A stretch of 64,000 bases of DNA, taken from assembly GCA_937927335.1 (NCBI GenBank), contig CALBDU010000012.1, positions 6,299 to 70,298 on the forward strand. The letters are read 5' to 3'. A program made the translations under genes and the position numbers. Under the pieces are notes generated by a model. The model did no database searches. It saw only the letters and a list, made by a program, of their open reading frames with translations, and was not told where the DNA came from. Origin of the DNA: an uncultured Clostridium sp. GTDB lineage: Bacteria > Bacillota > Clostridia > Clostridiales > Clostridiaceae. Below, in pieces: positions 47,981-56,693 of this stretch. How positions within the stretch are numbered: position 1 is the stretch's first letter; every line of letters starts with the position of its first letter.

Positions 47981-49369
47981 TTTAGGAGGGTATTATTATG
48001 GCAAACGTAAATGCAAAGGCTTACATTGAAGAAGTAGTTGCAAAGGTAAAGGCAAGAAACTCAAACGAACCAGAATTTTTACAGACAGTAGAGGAAGTTA
48101 CAGCTTCACTTGCACCAGTATTCGAGATGCATCCTGAATACATCGAAGAAAACCTGCTTGAAAGATTCTGCGAACCAGAAAGACAGATCATGTTCAGAGT
48201 ACCATGGGTAGACGATGCAGGCAAACTTCAGGTTAACAGAGGCTTCAGAGTACAGTTCAACGGCTGCATAGGACCATACAAAGGAGGACTTAGATTCCAT
48301 CCATCAGTTTACATCGGAATAATCAAATTCTTAGGATTTGAACAGATATTAAAGAACAGCTTAACAGGACTTCCAATAGGCGGAGGCAAAGGTGGTTCCG
48401 ACTTCGACCCAAGAGGAAAGTCAGACAATGAAATCATGAGATTCTGCCAGAGCTTCATGACTGAATTATACAGACACATCGGACCAGACGTAGACGTACC
48501 AGCTGGAGATATCGGTGTTGGCGGAAGAGAAATAGGCTACCTTTATGGACAGTACAGAAGAATCAAAGGAGCATTTGAAAATGGTGTTCTTACAGGAAAA
48601 GGCTTATCCTATGGCGGAAGCTTAGTTAGACCAGAAGCAACAGGCTTTGGTGCAACATATTACTGTGAAGAAATGCTTAAGCATGACGGAATGGACTTCA
48701 AAGGAAAGACAGTATCAGTATCAGGCTTTGGTAACGTATCATGGGGTATCTGTACAAAAGTTGCTCAGTTAGGCGGAAAAGTTGTAACACTTTCAGGCCC
48801 AGACGGATATGTATATGATCCAAACGGAGTAGTAACTCAGGAAAAGATAGATTACTTATTAGAAATGAGATCATCAGGAAGAGACAGAGTACAGGATTAT
48901 GCTGACAAATTTGGCGTAGAGTTCTTCAAAGGAGAAAAACCATGGGGAGTTAAGGTTGACATCGTAATGCCAGCTGCAACTCAGAACGATATAAAGATAG
49001 ACGATGCTAAGAAAATAGTAGCAAACGGAATCAAATATGTATGTGAAGTTGCTAACATGCCTTGCACAAACGAAGCAGTAGAATACTTCCAGGAAAAAGG
49101 CGTAGTAGTAGGACCATCCAAGGCTGCAAATGCAGGCGGAGTTGCTACATCAGCATTAGAAATGTCACAGAACAGCGAAAGATTAAGCTGGAGTGCAGAA
49201 GAAGTAGATGCTAAATTACACGGAATAATGGTTAACATCTATAACAACTGTAAAGATGCATCAGAAAAATACGGCTTTGGCTACAACCTGGTTGCAGGTG
49301 CAAACATAGCTGGATTTGTAAAGGTTGCAGATGCTATGCATCAGCAGGGAAATTACTAGAATACAGTTA
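47981..49369 (+). repeat. 1389-bp direct repeat, copy 1 (gdhA)
   Basis: From TTTAGGAGGG (47981) to AGTTA (49369) the sequence matches 49497-50885 at a fixed offset of 1516 bases, with no difference that I could find by reading. The repeat covers only the SD, coding region and 10 bases after the stop. Promoter and terminator regions differ between copies. Confidence 0.95.
47998..49359 (+). CDS. gdhA: Glutamate dehydrogenase, copy 1
   Basis: The product has 453 residues, the hexameric short-chain class. The active-site signature is LPIGGGKGGSDFDP with catalytic Lys (~124-137), then VDVPAGDIGVGGREIGYL (~163-180) and the dinucleotide-binding GFGNVSWG (~240-247). It interconverts glutamate and 2-oxoglutarate plus ammonia. 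The size and sequence style fit NADP-dependent biosynthetic enzymes. Codon use is strongly biased (AGA, CCA, GGA, AAC, ATC), unlike its neighbours and typical of very high expression. The SD AGGAGG is perfect. A second copy of the same protein lies 154 bases downstream. Confidence 0.96.
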   Translation: MANVNAKAYIEEVVAKVKARNSNEPEFLQTVEEVTASLAPVFEMHPEYIEENLLERFCEPERQIMFRVPWVDDAGKLQVNRGFRVQFNGCIGPYKGGLRFHPSVYIGIIKFLGFEQILKNSLTGLPIGGGKGGSDFDPRGKSDNEIMRFCQSFMTELYRHIGPDVDVPAGDIGVGGREIGYLYGQYRRIKGAFENGVLTGKGLSYGGSLVRPEATGFGATYYCEEMLKHDGMDFKGKTVSVSGFGNVSWGICTKVAQLGGKVVTLSGPDGYVYDPNGVVTQEKIDYLLEMRSSGRDRVQDYADKFGVEFFKGEKPWGVKVDIVMPAATQNDIKIDDAKKIVANGIKYVCEVANMPCTNEAVEYFQEKGVVVGPSKAANAGGVATSALEMSQNSERLSWSAEEVDAKLHGIMVNIYNNCKDASEKYGFGYNLVAGANIAGFVKVADAMHQQGNY

Positions 49370-49386
49370 AAATTTAAGGGAACAAT

Positions 49387-49432
49387 ACATTTAGAGAATC
49401 TCTAACGGGGTTCTCTAAATGTGTGCAATTTT
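49387..49432 (+). terminator. Hairpin terminator between gdhA copies
   Basis: ACATTTAGAGAA (49387-49398) and TTCTCTAAATGT (49411-49422) form a perfect 12-bp stem. The T-run (TTTTT) starts ~8 bases later, so termination may be partial. Confidence 0.65.
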
Positions 49433-49449
49433 TATTATTTTATAAATTA

Positions 49450-49463
49450 TGTAAACGGTTTAG
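49450..49463 (+). promoter_or_regulatory. cre-like (CcpA) site between gdhA copies
   Basis: TGTAAACGGTTTAG matches the catabolite-responsive element TGWAANCGNTNWCA at all but the last two bases. It sits 51 bases before the second gdhA start. If functional, it would make copy 2 responsive to carbon supply while copy 1 is not. Confidence 0.4.
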
Positions 49464-49496
49464 CTTGTTAAAAAAATAATTAATATAAACATATTT

Positions 49497-50885
49497 TTTA
49501 GGAGGGTATTATTATGGCAAACGTAAATGCAAAGGCTTACATTGAAGAAGTAGTTGCAAAGGTAAAGGCAAGAAACTCAAACGAACCAGAATTTTTACAG
49601 ACAGTAGAGGAAGTTACAGCTTCACTTGCACCAGTATTCGAGATGCATCCTGAATACATCGAAGAAAACCTGCTTGAAAGATTCTGCGAACCAGAAAGAC
49701 AGATCATGTTCAGAGTACCATGGGTAGACGATGCAGGCAAACTTCAGGTTAACAGAGGCTTCAGAGTACAGTTCAACGGCTGCATAGGACCATACAAAGG
49801 AGGACTTAGATTCCATCCATCAGTTTACATCGGAATAATCAAATTCTTAGGATTTGAACAGATATTAAAGAACAGCTTAACAGGACTTCCAATAGGCGGA
49901 GGCAAAGGTGGTTCCGACTTCGACCCAAGAGGAAAGTCAGACAATGAAATCATGAGATTCTGCCAGAGCTTCATGACTGAATTATACAGACACATCGGAC
50001 CAGACGTAGACGTACCAGCTGGAGATATCGGTGTTGGCGGAAGAGAAATAGGCTACCTTTATGGACAGTACAGAAGAATCAAAGGAGCATTTGAAAATGG
50101 TGTTCTTACAGGAAAAGGCTTATCCTATGGCGGAAGCTTAGTTAGACCAGAAGCAACAGGCTTTGGTGCAACATATTACTGTGAAGAAATGCTTAAGCAT
50201 GACGGAATGGACTTCAAAGGAAAGACAGTATCAGTATCAGGCTTTGGTAACGTATCATGGGGTATCTGTACAAAAGTTGCTCAGTTAGGCGGAAAAGTTG
50301 TAACACTTTCAGGCCCAGACGGATATGTATATGATCCAAACGGAGTAGTAACTCAGGAAAAGATAGATTACTTATTAGAAATGAGATCATCAGGAAGAGA
50401 CAGAGTACAGGATTATGCTGACAAATTTGGCGTAGAGTTCTTCAAAGGAGAAAAACCATGGGGAGTTAAGGTTGACATCGTAATGCCAGCTGCAACTCAG
50501 AACGATATAAAGATAGACGATGCTAAGAAAATAGTAGCAAACGGAATCAAATATGTATGTGAAGTTGCTAACATGCCTTGCACAAACGAAGCAGTAGAAT
50601 ACTTCCAGGAAAAAGGCGTAGTAGTAGGACCATCCAAGGCTGCAAATGCAGGCGGAGTTGCTACATCAGCATTAGAAATGTCACAGAACAGCGAAAGATT
50701 AAGCTGGAGTGCAGAAGAAGTAGATGCTAAATTACACGGAATAATGGTTAACATCTATAACAACTGTAAAGATGCATCAGAAAAATACGGCTTTGGCTAC
50801 AACCTGGTTGCAGGTGCAAACATAGCTGGATTTGTAAAGGTTGCAGATGCTATGCATCAGCAGGGAAATTACTAGAATACAGTTA
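49497..50885 (+). repeat. 1389-bp direct repeat, copy 2 (gdhA)
   Basis: Second unit of the exact duplication described at 47981-49369. The flanks diverge at once on both sides. Confidence 0.95.
49514..50875 (+). CDS. gdhA: Glutamate dehydrogenase, copy 2
   Basis: This encodes the same 453-residue protein as copy 1, with the same codons and the same SD. Identity down to synonymous sites means either a very recent tandem duplication or ongoing gene conversion. Its upstream region (49370-49496) has a different sequence with a cre-like site and an AT-rich stretch that could hold a promoter. Its terminator stem shares TTAGAGAATC with that of copy 1, with a different loop. Different regulation with increased dosage is a reasonable inference. 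Confidence 0.96.
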   Translation: MANVNAKAYIEEVVAKVKARNSNEPEFLQTVEEVTASLAPVFEMHPEYIEENLLERFCEPERQIMFRVPWVDDAGKLQVNRGFRVQFNGCIGPYKGGLRFHPSVYIGIIKFLGFEQILKNSLTGLPIGGGKGGSDFDPRGKSDNEIMRFCQSFMTELYRHIGPDVDVPAGDIGVGGREIGYLYGQYRRIKGAFENGVLTGKGLSYGGSLVRPEATGFGATYYCEEMLKHDGMDFKGKTVSVSGFGNVSWGICTKVAQLGGKVVTLSGPDGYVYDPNGVVTQEKIDYLLEMRSSGRDRVQDYADKFGVEFFKGEKPWGVKVDIVMPAATQNDIKIDDAKKIVANGIKYVCEVANMPCTNEAVEYFQEKGVVVGPSKAANAGGVATSALEMSQNSERLSWSAEEVDAKLHGIMVNIYNNCKDASEKYGFGYNLVAGANIAGFVKVADAMHQQGNY

Positions 50886-50898
50886 CCTTGGAATAGAT

Positions 50899-50935
50899 AA
50901 TTAGAGAATCCGTATGGATTCTCTAATTGTTTTAT
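50899..50935 (+). terminator. Intrinsic terminator after gdhA copy 2
   Basis: AATTAGAGAATCC (50899-50911) and GGATTCTCTAATT (50916-50928) form a perfect 13-bp stem with a GTAT loop, followed by GTTTTAT. Confidence 0.85.
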
Positions 50936-51001
50936 ATAGATATTGAATAAATGTTTATATTGTATTACATTATAATAGTAAACATTTAAGGTGGTGGATA
51001 T

Positions 51002-52219
51002 ATGGCACTAGTTACAGTTATTGGAGCAGGACCCGCAGGTATTATGGCGGCACTGGCTGCAGCTGAAAAAAATAAGGTTATTCTTATAGAGAAAAATAAT
51101 AAATTGGGAAAGAAATTATACATCACAGGCAAGGGTAGATGTAATATAACTAATTCTAAGGATATAAGCGAATTTTTTGATAACATACCAGGAAATCCAA
51201 ATTTTCTCTACAGCGCATTATACAGCTTTACAAACGAGGATACAATGAGTCTGATGAACAGGCTTGGTGTTAAACTGAAGGTAGAAAGAGGAGACAGGGT
51301 TTTCCCGGAATCGGATAAATCTTCAGATATAATATCAGCCTTTGAAAAGGAACTGGTAAAGAAAAAGGTTGATATCAGACTGAATAAAGCAGTTACAGAA
51401 ATTAAACTGGAGGACAGTAAAATTACATCGCTGATTCTGGAGGATGGTACAGAAGTTATTGCAGATCATTATATATTATGTACCGGAGGATTATCATATC
51501 CTCAAACAGGTTCTACCGGACAGGGACATGGCCTGGCCAAAAAACTTGGACACCATGTAACAGAAATCATTCCTTCTCTGGTGCCTGTAGAGGTTCAGGA
51601 GGAATGGGTCAAGGAACTTCAGGGACTTTCCTTAAAAAACGTGGAATTGAAAATACTTGATGAAAAGAATAAGGTAATATATAAGGATTTTGGAGAAATG
51701 CTTTTTACTCACTTTGGACTTTCGGGACCAATTGTTTTAAGTGCCGGGAGAATGGCAGGCAATAAGAAAAAACTATGTGCATCAATTAACCTGAAGCCGG
51801 GATTGACATCGGAAGAACTGGATAAAAGACTGCAAAGAGATTTTAATAAAAACATAAATAAGGCGTTTAAAAATTCATTGGAAGAACTGCTCCCTAAAAA
51901 GATGATACCAATAATAGTAACATTATCAGGAATAGATCCTGATAAGAAGGTAAATCTTATAACCAGGGATGAAAGGAAAAAACTTGTTTTTCTTTTGCAG
52001 AATCTGATGTTTAAAATCAAGGGCACCAGGCCCATTGCCGAAGCCATTGTGACAGCAGGAGGAGTTGATGTGAAAGAAGTAGATCCATCAACCATGAAAT
52101 CAAAATTAATTGAAAATCTATCCTTTGCAGGGGAATTGCTGGATGTAGATGCTGTAACAGGAGGATATAATATCCAGATTGCGCTATCTACTGGATATTT
52201 AGCTGGAAAAAGTATATAA
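51002..52219 (+). CDS. FAD-dependent oxidoreductase, HI0933/YhiN family
   Basis: The product has 405 residues. FAD-binding GAGPAGIMAALAAAEKNKV lies at ~6-24. The family motifs GKKLYITGKGRCNITNS (~36-52), CTGGLSYPQTGSTGQGHGLA (~160-179) and the C-terminal GELLDVDAVTGGYNIQIA (~379-396) follow. Proteins of this family are flavoproteins of uncertain substrate, some linked to tRNA or sulfur chemistry. It is next to cmk in many clostridia. SD AGGTGG. The cmk gene begins 46 bases on. Confidence 0.9.
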   Translation: MALVTVIGAGPAGIMAALAAAEKNKVILIEKNNKLGKKLYITGKGRCNITNSKDISEFFDNIPGNPNFLYSALYSFTNEDTMSLMNRLGVKLKVERGDRVFPESDKSSDIISAFEKELVKKKVDIRLNKAVTEIKLEDSKITSLILEDGTEVIADHYILCTGGLSYPQTGSTGQGHGLAKKLGHHVTEIIPSLVPVEVQEEWVKELQGLSLKNVELKILDEKNKVIYKDFGEMLFTHFGLSGPIVLSAGRMAGNKKKLCASINLKPGLTSEELDKRLQRDFNKNINKAFKNSLEELLPKKMIPIIVTLSGIDPDKKVNLITRDERKKLVFLLQNLMFKIKGTRPIAEAIVTAGGVDVKEVDPSTMKSKLIENLSFAGELLDVDAVTGGYNIQIALSTGYLAGKSI

Positions 52220-52265
52220 TTAAACCTTGGGGAGAATTTTTTCTCTAGGAGGGAGGCAGCAAACT

Positions 52266-52943
52266 TTGGTATTATCTATAGCAGTAGATGGACCTGCAGG
52301 AGCTGGTAAAAGCACTATAGCAAAATTAGTTTCTGAAAAATTCCAACTTATGTATATCAACACGGGATCTATGTATAGGGCGGTTACATTATTCGCCTTG
52401 AGAAACAAAATTTCTTCAAAGGATATAAACGGCTTAATGAATGTGATTAAATCCATGGATATGCACTTTAAGGGAAATAACCTTATAGTAAATGGAGAGG
52501 ATATAACCGAGCTTATTGTTATGCCGGAAATAAGCAAAAAGGTATCCGAATATGCGGCTGTTAAGGAAGTCAGAGAGGAAATGGCTGCAATGCAGCGAAA
52601 CATGGCTCTAAAGTACAACGTAATTATGGATGGCAGAGATATTGGCACTGTAGTCTTAAAGGATGCATTTATAAAATTTTTTATTACAGCCAGTCCTGAA
52701 GAGAGAGCACGAAGGCGGTTTAACGAACTTAAGGACAAAGGAATTGCAGTTGAATACAACGCAATATTAAATGATATTAACAAGCGGGATTACGATGACT
52801 CAAATAGAGAAGTGGATCCCTTGAAAAAGGCTGAGGATGCAATTGAGCTGGATACATCCAGGATGGGAATCCAGGAGGTAGTGGAAGTAATATCATTTTA
52901 CATAAATGAAAAAATGAAAAAATATAATCTAGTGGTGAATTAA
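52266..52943 (+). CDS. cmk: Cytidylate kinase
   Basis: The product has 225 residues from TTG 52266, chosen because GGGAGG lies 9 bases upstream and because the N-terminus then reads MVLSIAVDGPAGAGK, as in the family; the open frame extends upstream through the SD. Walker A GPAGAGKST (~9-17), MYINTGSMYRAVTL (~31-44) and MDGRDIGTVV (~125-134) are intact. It phosphorylates CMP and dCMP. It leads into ispH-rpsA after one base, a conserved clostridial order. Confidence 0.93.
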   Translation: MVLSIAVDGPAGAGKSTIAKLVSEKFQLMYINTGSMYRAVTLFALRNKISSKDINGLMNVIKSMDMHFKGNNLIVNGEDITELIVMPEISKKVSEYAAVKEVREEMAAMQRNMALKYNVIMDGRDIGTVVLKDAFIKFFITASPEERARRRFNELKDKGIAVEYNAILNDINKRDYDDSNREVDPLKKAEDAIELDTSRMGIQEVVEVISFYINEKMKKYNLVVN

Positions 52944-52944
52944 T

Positions 52945-54855
52945 ATGAACATATATTTGGCAGAGCAGGCAGGCTTTTGTTTCGGCGTGAAGCGTGCAGT
53001 ACAGGAGGCTCTCAAGGTACAGGAAGAATATAATAAAAGGGTATATACCCTGGGGCCTTTGATACATAATAATGATGTGGTAGATTTTTTAAAGGAAAAG
53101 GATATCTATCCTATTGATATCGAAAATATAGATAAGCTCCAGTGTGGAGATGTTATAATAATAAGATCCCATGGAGTACCCCTTTCAACTAAAAAAATGC
53201 TGGAGGACAGACAGCTGGTTATATTGGATGCTACATGTCCTTTCGTTTCCAATATACAGCACATAGTAAAAAAATACTTTGAGCTTGGATATAAAATAAT
53301 TATTATTGGTGATAGATACCACCCGGAAGTTATCGGGATTAATGGATGGTGCGAAAATAGTGCCATTATTACTAAGGATGGCAATGAGCTTAATAATTTC
53401 AAAGCACGTGTATGCGTAGTTGCCCAAACCACAGAGAAGCAGGAAAACTGGGAAAAGGTCCTGGGCATCGTAGTTAAGAATTATAAAGAGTTTATCGGCT
53501 TCAATACTATCTGTAAGGCGACTTCAGAGAGGCAGCAATGTGCTGCAGACCTGTCAAAAGAAGTTGATATGATGGTAGTAATCGGAGGCAAAAACAGTTC
53601 AAATACTACTAAGCTTTATGAAATTTGCAGTGAAAACTGTAAAAATACAATCCATGTGGAAAATTCACAGGAGATTTCCATGGATATACTCAAAAAAGAT
53701 ATCAAAAGTATAGGTGTTACAGCTGGTGCATCAACACCGGACTGGATAATAAAGGAGGCAATATTAAAAATGGGCTATGAAAACAATATGGAAAACAATG
53801 AACAGTTAGAATTTATGGAAAAAAACGATACCCAAATTGCGGTGGGCCAGGTTGTTAAGGGAGAGGTTATTTCAGTAAATGAAAAGGAAGCTTTCTTAAA
53901 TATCGGGTATAAAGCTGATGGAATACTGCCAAAGGATGAAGTGACAAAGGATGATAATGAAAGCCTTACAGAGCTCCTTAAAGCAGGAGAAGAAATCGAA
54001 GTTAAGGTAATAAAAAGAAGAAATGATGATGGATATGTGGTATTATCCAAAATCGAACTCCAGAGGGAAAAGGCATATGAAGATATTAAAGGCGCAAATG
54101 ATAATAAATCTACAATAAAGGTATTAATAAAGGAAGCATCAAATGCAGGACTAGTTGGAAGCTATAAGGGAGTAAGAGTGTTTATTCCTGCATCCCATGT
54201 GGAGCTTTTCCATGCATCAAACCTCCAGGAATATGTAGGAAAAGACCTTGATGTTAATATAATTGAATATAATAACCACAATAATAAAACAAGAATTGTA
54301 GCTTCAAGAAGAGAACTTCTGAAAGCAGAAAAGAGTAAAGCTGAGGAGAAAGCATGGAGCACGCTGGAGCAGGGAACTGTTGTTCAGGGTGAGGTTAAAA
54401 GGCTTACAGACTTTGGAGCATTTGTTGAAGTAAACGGAGTTGACGGTTTGCTGCACGTTTCAGAGATTTCCTGGGGAAGAGTTAACAAGCCTGGGGATGT
54501 ACTAAAAGTAGGAGATATGGTTAATGTCTATATTTTAGATATAGACAAGGATAAAAAGAAGCTTTCACTTAGTATGAAAAAGCTCATTGAAGATCCATGG
54601 AACAATATCGACGCAAAATACCCAGTTGGTACAATAGTTATGGGTAAGGTTGTAAGATTTGCCAACTTTGGTGCATTTGTTGAGCTGGAACCTGGAGTAG
54701 ATGGATTGGTTCATATATCACAAATTAGCACAAAGAGAATTAATAAGCCGGAAAATGCACTAGAAATAGGTGAAATGGTTAAAGCAAAAATTCTTGATGT
54801 GGATACAGAACAAAAGAAGATTGGATTAAGTATAAGAGAAGTGGATGAAGTATAA
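52945..54855 (+). CDS. ispH-rpsA: IspH - ribosomal protein S1 fusion
   Basis: The product has 636 residues. Residues 1 to ~280 are HMBPP reductase (IspH). They carry the [4Fe-4S] cysteines in AGFCFGVKRAV (Cys12), DATCPFV (~96) and the Cys near CKATSERQ (~190), plus SHGVP and AQTTEKQEN. It makes IPP and DMAPP in the MEP pathway. Residues ~295-636 hold four S1 RNA-binding domains, each with the G-x-V...FGAFV pattern (KRLTDFGAFVEVNGVDG; VRFANFGAFVELEPGVDG). The fusion is a recognised clostridial trait; whether both halves act together is unknown. A terminator follows. Confidence 0.95.
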   Translation: MNIYLAEQAGFCFGVKRAVQEALKVQEEYNKRVYTLGPLIHNNDVVDFLKEKDIYPIDIENIDKLQCGDVIIIRSHGVPLSTKKMLEDRQLVILDATCPFVSNIQHIVKKYFELGYKIIIIGDRYHPEVIGINGWCENSAIITKDGNELNNFKARVCVVAQTTEKQENWEKVLGIVVKNYKEFIGFNTICKATSERQQCAADLSKEVDMMVVIGGKNSSNTTKLYEICSENCKNTIHVENSQEISMDILKKDIKSIGVTAGASTPDWIIKEAILKMGYENNMENNEQLEFMEKNDTQIAVGQVVKGEVISVNEKEAFLNIGYKADGILPKDEVTKDDNESLTELLKAGEEIEVKVIKRRNDDGYVVLSKIELQREKAYEDIKGANDNKSTIKVLIKEASNAGLVGSYKGVRVFIPASHVELFHASNLQEYVGKDLDVNIIEYNNHNNKTRIVASRRELLKAEKSKAEEKAWSTLEQGTVVQGEVKRLTDFGAFVEVNGVDGLLHVSEISWGRVNKPGDVLKVGDMVNVYILDIDKDKKKLSLSMKKLIEDPWNNIDAKYPVGTIVMGKVVRFANFGAFVELEPGVDGLVHISQISTKRINKPENALEIGEMVKAKILDVDTEQKKIGLSIREVDEV

Positions 54856-54872
54856 GCCATTAAAAGTGACAG

Positions 54873-54903
54873 GCGGTGCAGCAAAAGGCTGCGCCGCTTT
54901 TTG
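54873..54903 (+). terminator. Intrinsic terminator after ispH-rpsA
   Basis: GCGGTGCAGC (54873-54882) and GCTGCGCCGC (54888-54897) form a 10-bp stem with one T-G pair and an AAAAG loop, then TTTTTG. It argues against coding use of the open frame that leads through it into the response-regulator gene. Confidence 0.9.
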
Positions 54904-54922
54904 TGTAGAAAGGATAAATAAT

Positions 54923-55594
54923 ATGCATAAAATATTGATTATTGAGGATGACAATATTATTGCAGGGGCTATAGAAAAGCATATAAAAACCTGGGGTTGT
55001 GATGCAAGGAGCATTAAAAACTTTGAAAATGTTATTCATGAGTTTGTTCAGTATAACCCACAGCTTGTACTAATGGATATTTCACTGCCATTTTTTAACG
55101 GTTACTATTGGTGCTTAGAAATAAGAAAAGTATCGAAGGTTCCAATAATTTTTATTTCCTCTGCCTCGGACAACATGAATATAGTTATGGCTGTAAATAT
55201 GGGGGGAGATGATTTTATATCCAAACCCTTTGACCTGGATGTGCTTACTGCTAAGGTTCAGGCCTTGTTGCGCCGTACCTATGACTTTGGAGGTCAATGC
55301 AGCCTTATTGAACATAAGGGGGTAGTTTTGAATATAAGTGATGCTACATTAATTTATAACAATCAAAAAATTGACCTTACTAAAAATGATTACAGAATAA
55401 TGAAAGTGTTGATGGAAAATAAGGGAAAAACTGTTTCCAGGGATTTTCTAATGGAGAGACTATGGGAAAGTGACAGCTATGTTGATGAAAACACCTTAAC
55501 AGTTAATATAACAAGGCTTAGAAAAAAGCTTGAAACCGCAGGCCTTAGCGATTTTATAACAACTAAAAAGGGTATGGGATACGAGGTGGAATAA
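54923..55594 (+). CDS. OmpR-family response regulator (BceR-like)
   Basis: The product has 223 residues from ATG 54923 (SD AAAGGAT; earlier in-frame starts cross the terminator). The receiver domain (~1-118) has acidic IIEDD (~7-11), phosphorylation Asp in LVLMDISLPF (~52) and the FISKPFD Lys (~100). The winged-helix DNA-binding domain (~130-223) includes VSRDFLMERLW and TVNITRLRKKLE. Its sequence and its partner kinase place it with BceR-type regulators of antimicrobial-peptide transporters. Likely target: the bceAB-type promoter, with TTGTAAGC repeats, at 56596-56661. Confidence 0.92.
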   Translation: MHKILIIEDDNIIAGAIEKHIKTWGCDARSIKNFENVIHEFVQYNPQLVLMDISLPFFNGYYWCLEIRKVSKVPIIFISSASDNMNIVMAVNMGGDDFISKPFDLDVLTAKVQALLRRTYDFGGQCSLIEHKGVVLNISDATLIYNNQKIDLTKNDYRIMKVLMENKGKTVSRDFLMERLWESDSYVDENTLTVNITRLRKKLETAGLSDFITTKKGMGYEVE

Positions 55595-55595
55595 T

Positions 55596-56582
55596 ATGAG
55601 CATATTATTTTCCTACATTAAAAGTAACAGAAAAACTATATTTATATTTGCTGTATTTACAATTATATTTTCAGGTATCTTTTCTTTATACAACCTGAAT
55701 GTAGAGGCTGTATTCTATGCAGTAATTTTGTGTGTGTGCACCTGGATCATTTTTTCAGCCATAGACTGTCTGAATTTTTATAAACGACATAAGCTTTTGC
55801 AAGAGCTTCATTCAGGTATTACATTATCAGTTGATGGACTTCCTGTACCTCAAAATTTAATTGAAAAGGATTATCAGGAGTTAATTAAGGCATTGTACAA
55901 GGAGAAAGTGCAGTTAACTTCAAGGCTGGATGGCAGAATAAGTGACATGATTGATTATTACACTCTTTGGGCCCATCAGATAAAGACTCCAATTTCAGCC
56001 ATGCATCTGCTGCTTCAGAGCGAAGAAAGGGAAAATTGTGATCTTGATCTGGAGCTTATAAAAATTGAGCAATATGTTGAAATGGTACTGCAGTATTTAA
56101 GACTGGGCAGCGATTTTACTGATTATGTTATTGGAAAATACAGCCTTGATGATATAATAAGACAGGCTGTAAGAAAATCTGCTAAGATTTTTATAAGTAA
56201 AAAAATAAGTCTTGATTTTAAAGAATCAAACAAACAGGTTCTCACAGATGAAAAGTGGCTGCTTTTTGTAGTGGAACAAATTTTATCAAATGCACTAAAA
56301 TATACGAATGCAGGCAAAATAAAAATTTATGTGGAAGGTTTTGAAACCCTGGTTATAGAGGATTCAGGTATGGGCATAAGGCAGGAGGACCTGCCAAGAG
56401 TTTTTGAAAAAGGTTTTACTGGATATAACGGCAGGGACCATAAAAAATCCACTGGTATAGGTTTATACCTGTGCAAAGAAATTTTAACAAAATTATCTCA
56501 TAAAATCACCATCGAATCAGAACCAGGTACTGGAACTAAGGTTAAAATAGATTTTAATTCGGGAAAAATGTTGTTTGATTAA
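55596..56582 (+). CDS. Intramembrane-sensing histidine kinase (BceS-like)
   Basis: The product has 328 residues. Two spans (~14-32, ~37-55) have almost no extracellular loop, the hallmark of BceS-type kinases that sense through their transporter rather than by a ligand domain. The phosphoacceptor lies in WAHQIKTPISAM (~129), with the N box EQILSNALKY, G1 VIEDSGMGI and G2 STGIGLYLCKEI. It starts 1 base after the response-regulator stop. Confidence 0.92.
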   Translation: MSILFSYIKSNRKTIFIFAVFTIIFSGIFSLYNLNVEAVFYAVILCVCTWIIFSAIDCLNFYKRHKLLQELHSGITLSVDGLPVPQNLIEKDYQELIKALYKEKVQLTSRLDGRISDMIDYYTLWAHQIKTPISAMHLLLQSEERENCDLDLELIKIEQYVEMVLQYLRLGSDFTDYVIGKYSLDDIIRQAVRKSAKIFISKKISLDFKESNKQVLTDEKWLLFVVEQILSNALKYTNAGKIKIYVEGFETLVIEDSGMGIRQEDLPRVFEKGFTGYNGRDHKKSTGIGLYLCKEILTKLSHKITIESEPGTGTKVKIDFNSGKMLFD

Positions 56583-56595
56583 GAACCTTTCAAAA

Positions 56596-56661
56596 TTGTA
56601 AGCTACCGCTGGCTTTTGTAAGCCTGAATTATGGCTGGACCTTACCTCCCTTTGGTACAAT
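56596..56661 (+). promoter_or_regulatory. Promoter region with direct repeats upstream of the bceAB-type genes
   Basis: TTGTAAGC occurs at 56596-56603 and 56616-56623, spaced exactly 20 bases (two helical turns), as expected for an OmpR-type dimer. A TACAAT at 56656-56661 could be the -10 box. The segment lies between the kinase stop and the transporter genes, so the transporter can be induced separately. Confidence 0.55.
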
Positions 56662-56693
56662 AAACCTGATAAATAAGCAAAGGAGATAATTGT

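Noticed and set aside
49370..49496. Assembly artefact as the cause of the double gdhA
   Set aside because: The spacer and both outer flanks differ, and each copy has its own distinct hairpin. Long reads would still be decisive.
54845..54922. N-terminal extension of the response-regulator frame
   Set aside because: It overlaps the end of ispH-rpsA and its terminator; ATG 54923 begins the receiver domain normally.
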